NCBI GenBank assembly: GCA_022539475.1
Contig: VCMS01000380.1
Coordinates: 1-44,645 of the forward strand
Length of the DNA stretch: 44,645 bases
Source: Gracilaria domingensis
Lineage: Eukaryota > Rhodophyta > Florideophyceae > Gracilariales > Gracilariaceae
Reading direction: 5' to 3'
The translations under genes and the position numbers were made by a program. Below are positions 43,010 to 44,645 of this stretch, one piece after another (the first letter of the stretch is position 1; each line of letters begins with the position of its first letter). The notes beneath the pieces were generated by a model. The model ran no database searches. It was given only the letters and a program-made list of their open reading frames with translations, and had not been told where the DNA came from.

Positions 43010-44585
43010 ACTCTCCCCTCAAATGGTCCATCGCTACCGTCCTTCCATCCTTATCATCGTTGATTATTTGAACAAACGACTTCTGTTCCTCTCCTTTCCG
43101 TATATCCGGCATCGCTCCATACTCATTCTCGAAGAAGTCCACCAACTTCCCCGACACATCTCCGAACTCCCGAACTTCTTCCAACTCCTCCCATTTAGGG
43201 ACACCATTATCCGTCGCAAAGCCATCAAGCACGCAATATCCATTCTGCCTTAGCTCAGCTTGCATTCGGGCGAAGAACATTTGCCCAAATTCGTCATGCT
43301 CCTTCGCAGCAACCCACAGCACCTCTTCATCATCCATACCTGTCGGTCGAGTACGAGGATACTGCATACCAAATGTCTCCGCCCGTAGGCGATGTTCAGC
43401 CCTTGCAGCGTGCCAAAAGACAAGATGGTGTACATCTCTGAGATTCGAGACACTTAGCAGCTCCGACCTATGTCCCTTCGGCAAGTGAATGACTCTGAGC
43501 CAGGGGTCCTTGTGCTCAATTACGTTCTTCCCTTGCCATTCCTGCGGTCTCAGCCTGGCATACCCGCACCATGATGGGTTCAGTGGGCCATCATATGGGT
43601 CACCTCGAACAAGTCCGTGCTCCTCAGATTCCGGAAGAGCTGTAGGTAACTCGTCATCAAATGACCCCCCACCTGTCTCTTGCTGATCGTCTGGCGCAGC
43701 ATCTTTCTCGACGGTGACAACCCGTGGAACTGTCACAGAAAGAAGCTCTTCGTCATCCACAAATGCAGAACTGCCTGCGTTCTCTGCATTCGCTCCCTCT
43801 CCCAATGCCACGAACTGAACCTTCATCGACCTTCCTCTCAGCACATGTTCATTTAGTTGAGACATCAGGTCATCCGGTGTCATGCTGTTCAGAGTAGATC
43901 TCATCTGTTGTGTGAAAGTCTTTCTCCGTTTCTTCCTCGGCGGAGCCCGCTGTTCTTCTTCAGAGCTATCCAGAACTTCTATGGCACCTCGATTTCGGCC
44001 GTGTTCGATTTCCCTATAACTCACCTGCGCCCGTTCTCGTGCACTTCTTCGCGGCTCCCCTTCTTCACTGTCAGATGTTGCAGCAGCAGCAGCGGGAGTC
44101 CTCCTCTTTGTCACGGACTGCTTCACTGGTGCAGGGGGCGGAATTACCTTGAGCATCGTCCGCAATCGATTCTGAACGGAAGTCGTGGCAGTTCTAATTG
44201 AGTTCGTCCTGCTCCGAACACGCGGCAAAGTGTTGAAGTTCACAACTTGTCCCAAAAGGAACTGATACACAGCTGCGTTGTTGTCTGGGTCTTCAACGTC
44301 ATCTTCATTCGATGGAGTAGAAAGACTGACTTCGCGTTTCAGGAACACTTCCATGGACTCTTCCTCGTTCAGTTCATTCCTCACTGCTCTAGCCGCGCGG
44401 AACAGAGACACTGCTCTATCATAAAAGAAACCTCGAACCTCCTCAAAGCTTTTCCATTGCTTTGTCTTCGTCGACTTGCCCTTCAATAGAAACATCTGAA
44501 GACAATCAAGAATGAAGGAAAACTCCTCGGCATCCAAAACATATAGCGGAGTATGGGACAGATGTGTGAGACCTATGTCACTCAC
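43008..44585 (-). CDS. 2OG-Fe(II) oxygenase-like protein, N-terminal half (first ORF)
   Basis: An open frame of 525 codons. No in-frame ATG lies near the start; the frame stays open up to about 44607, where a TGA follows CTCAG/GTGAG splice-like sequence, so an upstream exon beyond the window is likely. The N-terminal 120 residues are helical, with acidic clusters. Residues about 160-215 are a typical nuclear signal and low-complexity region (EPRRSARERAQVSYREIEH, then APPRKKRRKTFTQQM). After a linker comes a globular part (NPSWCGYARLRPQEWQGKNV, FWHAARAEHRLRAETFGMQY). FFARMQAELRQNGYCVLDGF begins the oxygenase fold. The frame ends DHLRGE-TGA at 43010-43008. The next ORF overlaps in the adjacent frame and continues the fold. 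One missing G would restore a single frame of about 780 codons. Confidence 0.55.
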   Translation of the reverse strand: MSDIGLTHLSHTPLYVLDAEEFSFILDCLQMFLLKGKSTKTKQWKSFEEVRGFFYDRAVSLFRAARAVRNELNEEESMEVFLKREVSLSTPSNEDDVEDPDNNAAVYQFLLGQVVNFNTLPRVRSRTNSIRTATTSVQNRLRTMLKVIPPPAPVKQSVTKRRTPAAAAATSDSEEGEPRRSARERAQVSYREIEHGRNRGAIEVLDSSEEEQRAPPRKKRRKTFTQQMRSTLNSMTPDDLMSQLNEHVLRGRSMKVQFVALGEGANAENAGSSAFVDDEELLSVTVPRVVTVEKDAAPDDQQETGGGSFDDELPTALPESEEHGLVRGDPYDGPLNPSWCGYARLRPQEWQGKNVIEHKDPWLRVIHLPKGHRSELLSVSNLRDVHHLVFWHAARAEHRLRAETFGMQYPRTRPTGMDDEEVLWVAAKEHDEFGQMFFARMQAELRQNGYCVLDGFATDNGVPKWEELEEVREFGDVSGKLVDFFENEYGAMPDIRKGEEQKSFVQIINDDKDGRTVAMDHLRGE

Positions 44586-44645
44586 AGTCTCACATATATC
44601 CTCGAAATGGGCCCAGCATTCCTCTCACGAGACTGAGTTGCAGGG

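Overview
The window is eukaryotic nuclear DNA. Its genes lie on both strands with wide spacers, there are no operons, and it carries CACTA-like and Ty3/gypsy-like transposon relics. Relics of Golgi COG4, proteasome subunit beta-2, GPN1 and a CSC1/OSCA channel fit this. So do relics of two plastid genes, PSB32 and an N-type divinyl chlorophyllide 8-vinyl reductase with a transit-like N-terminus. The host is therefore a photosynthetic eukaryote. Nearly intronless genes and one roughly 90-nt intron suggest an intron-poor alga, possibly a red alga. That last step is inference and I would not name a species.

Layout. 1-1.5 kb: one uncharacterised ORF. 1.6-5.5 kb: non-coding DNA with short repeats. 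5.6-7.6 kb: a GC-rich, heavily broken coding region of unknown family. 7.8-9.0 kb (minus): a decayed chromodomain protein, probably from a chromovirus. 9.05-10.47 kb: a tandem array of a 161-bp unit whose start resembles the 5' half of a serine tRNA. 10.8-16.4 kb: a COG4 pseudogene split by about 3.1 kb that holds CSC1, PSB32 and DVR relics. 16.7-17.4 kb (minus): a proteasome beta-2 pseudogene. 17.9-21.95 kb: a Tnp2-type (CACTA/En-Spm) transposase with an apparent internal inversion. 23.0-23.8 kb: a CAMK-like kinase relic. 24.6-25.7 kb (minus): a ThiC relic. 26.4-27.1 kb: a 3'-truncated GPN1. 27.2-34.2 kb: mostly unassignable sequence with weak coding traces and strong palindromes. 34.2-35.9 kb (minus): a Ty3/gypsy RNase H-integrase remnant.

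36.3-44.6 kb looks quite different. It holds long, mostly intact ORFs: a coiled-coil protein, a ketopantoate-reductase-like protein, two convergent HAD-phosphatase paralogs, and a nuclear-looking protein with a 2OG-Fe(II)-oxygenase-like core in two overlapping ORFs. Between them lie a ribulose-phosphate 3-epimerase fragment and a three-unit array of fold-back repeats.

The main message is a cluster of unrelated broken gene copies, many abutting or nested, interspersed with transposons and ending at an apparently functional gene block. The relics carry TAA, TAG and TGA in frame as well as frameshifts, so a variant genetic code does not explain them. The most distinctive items are the split COG4 mosaic, the tRNA-Ser-headed satellite, the inversion inside the transposase, the HAD pair in which one member lacks its nucleophile, the oxygenase-like gene, and the fold-back arrays.
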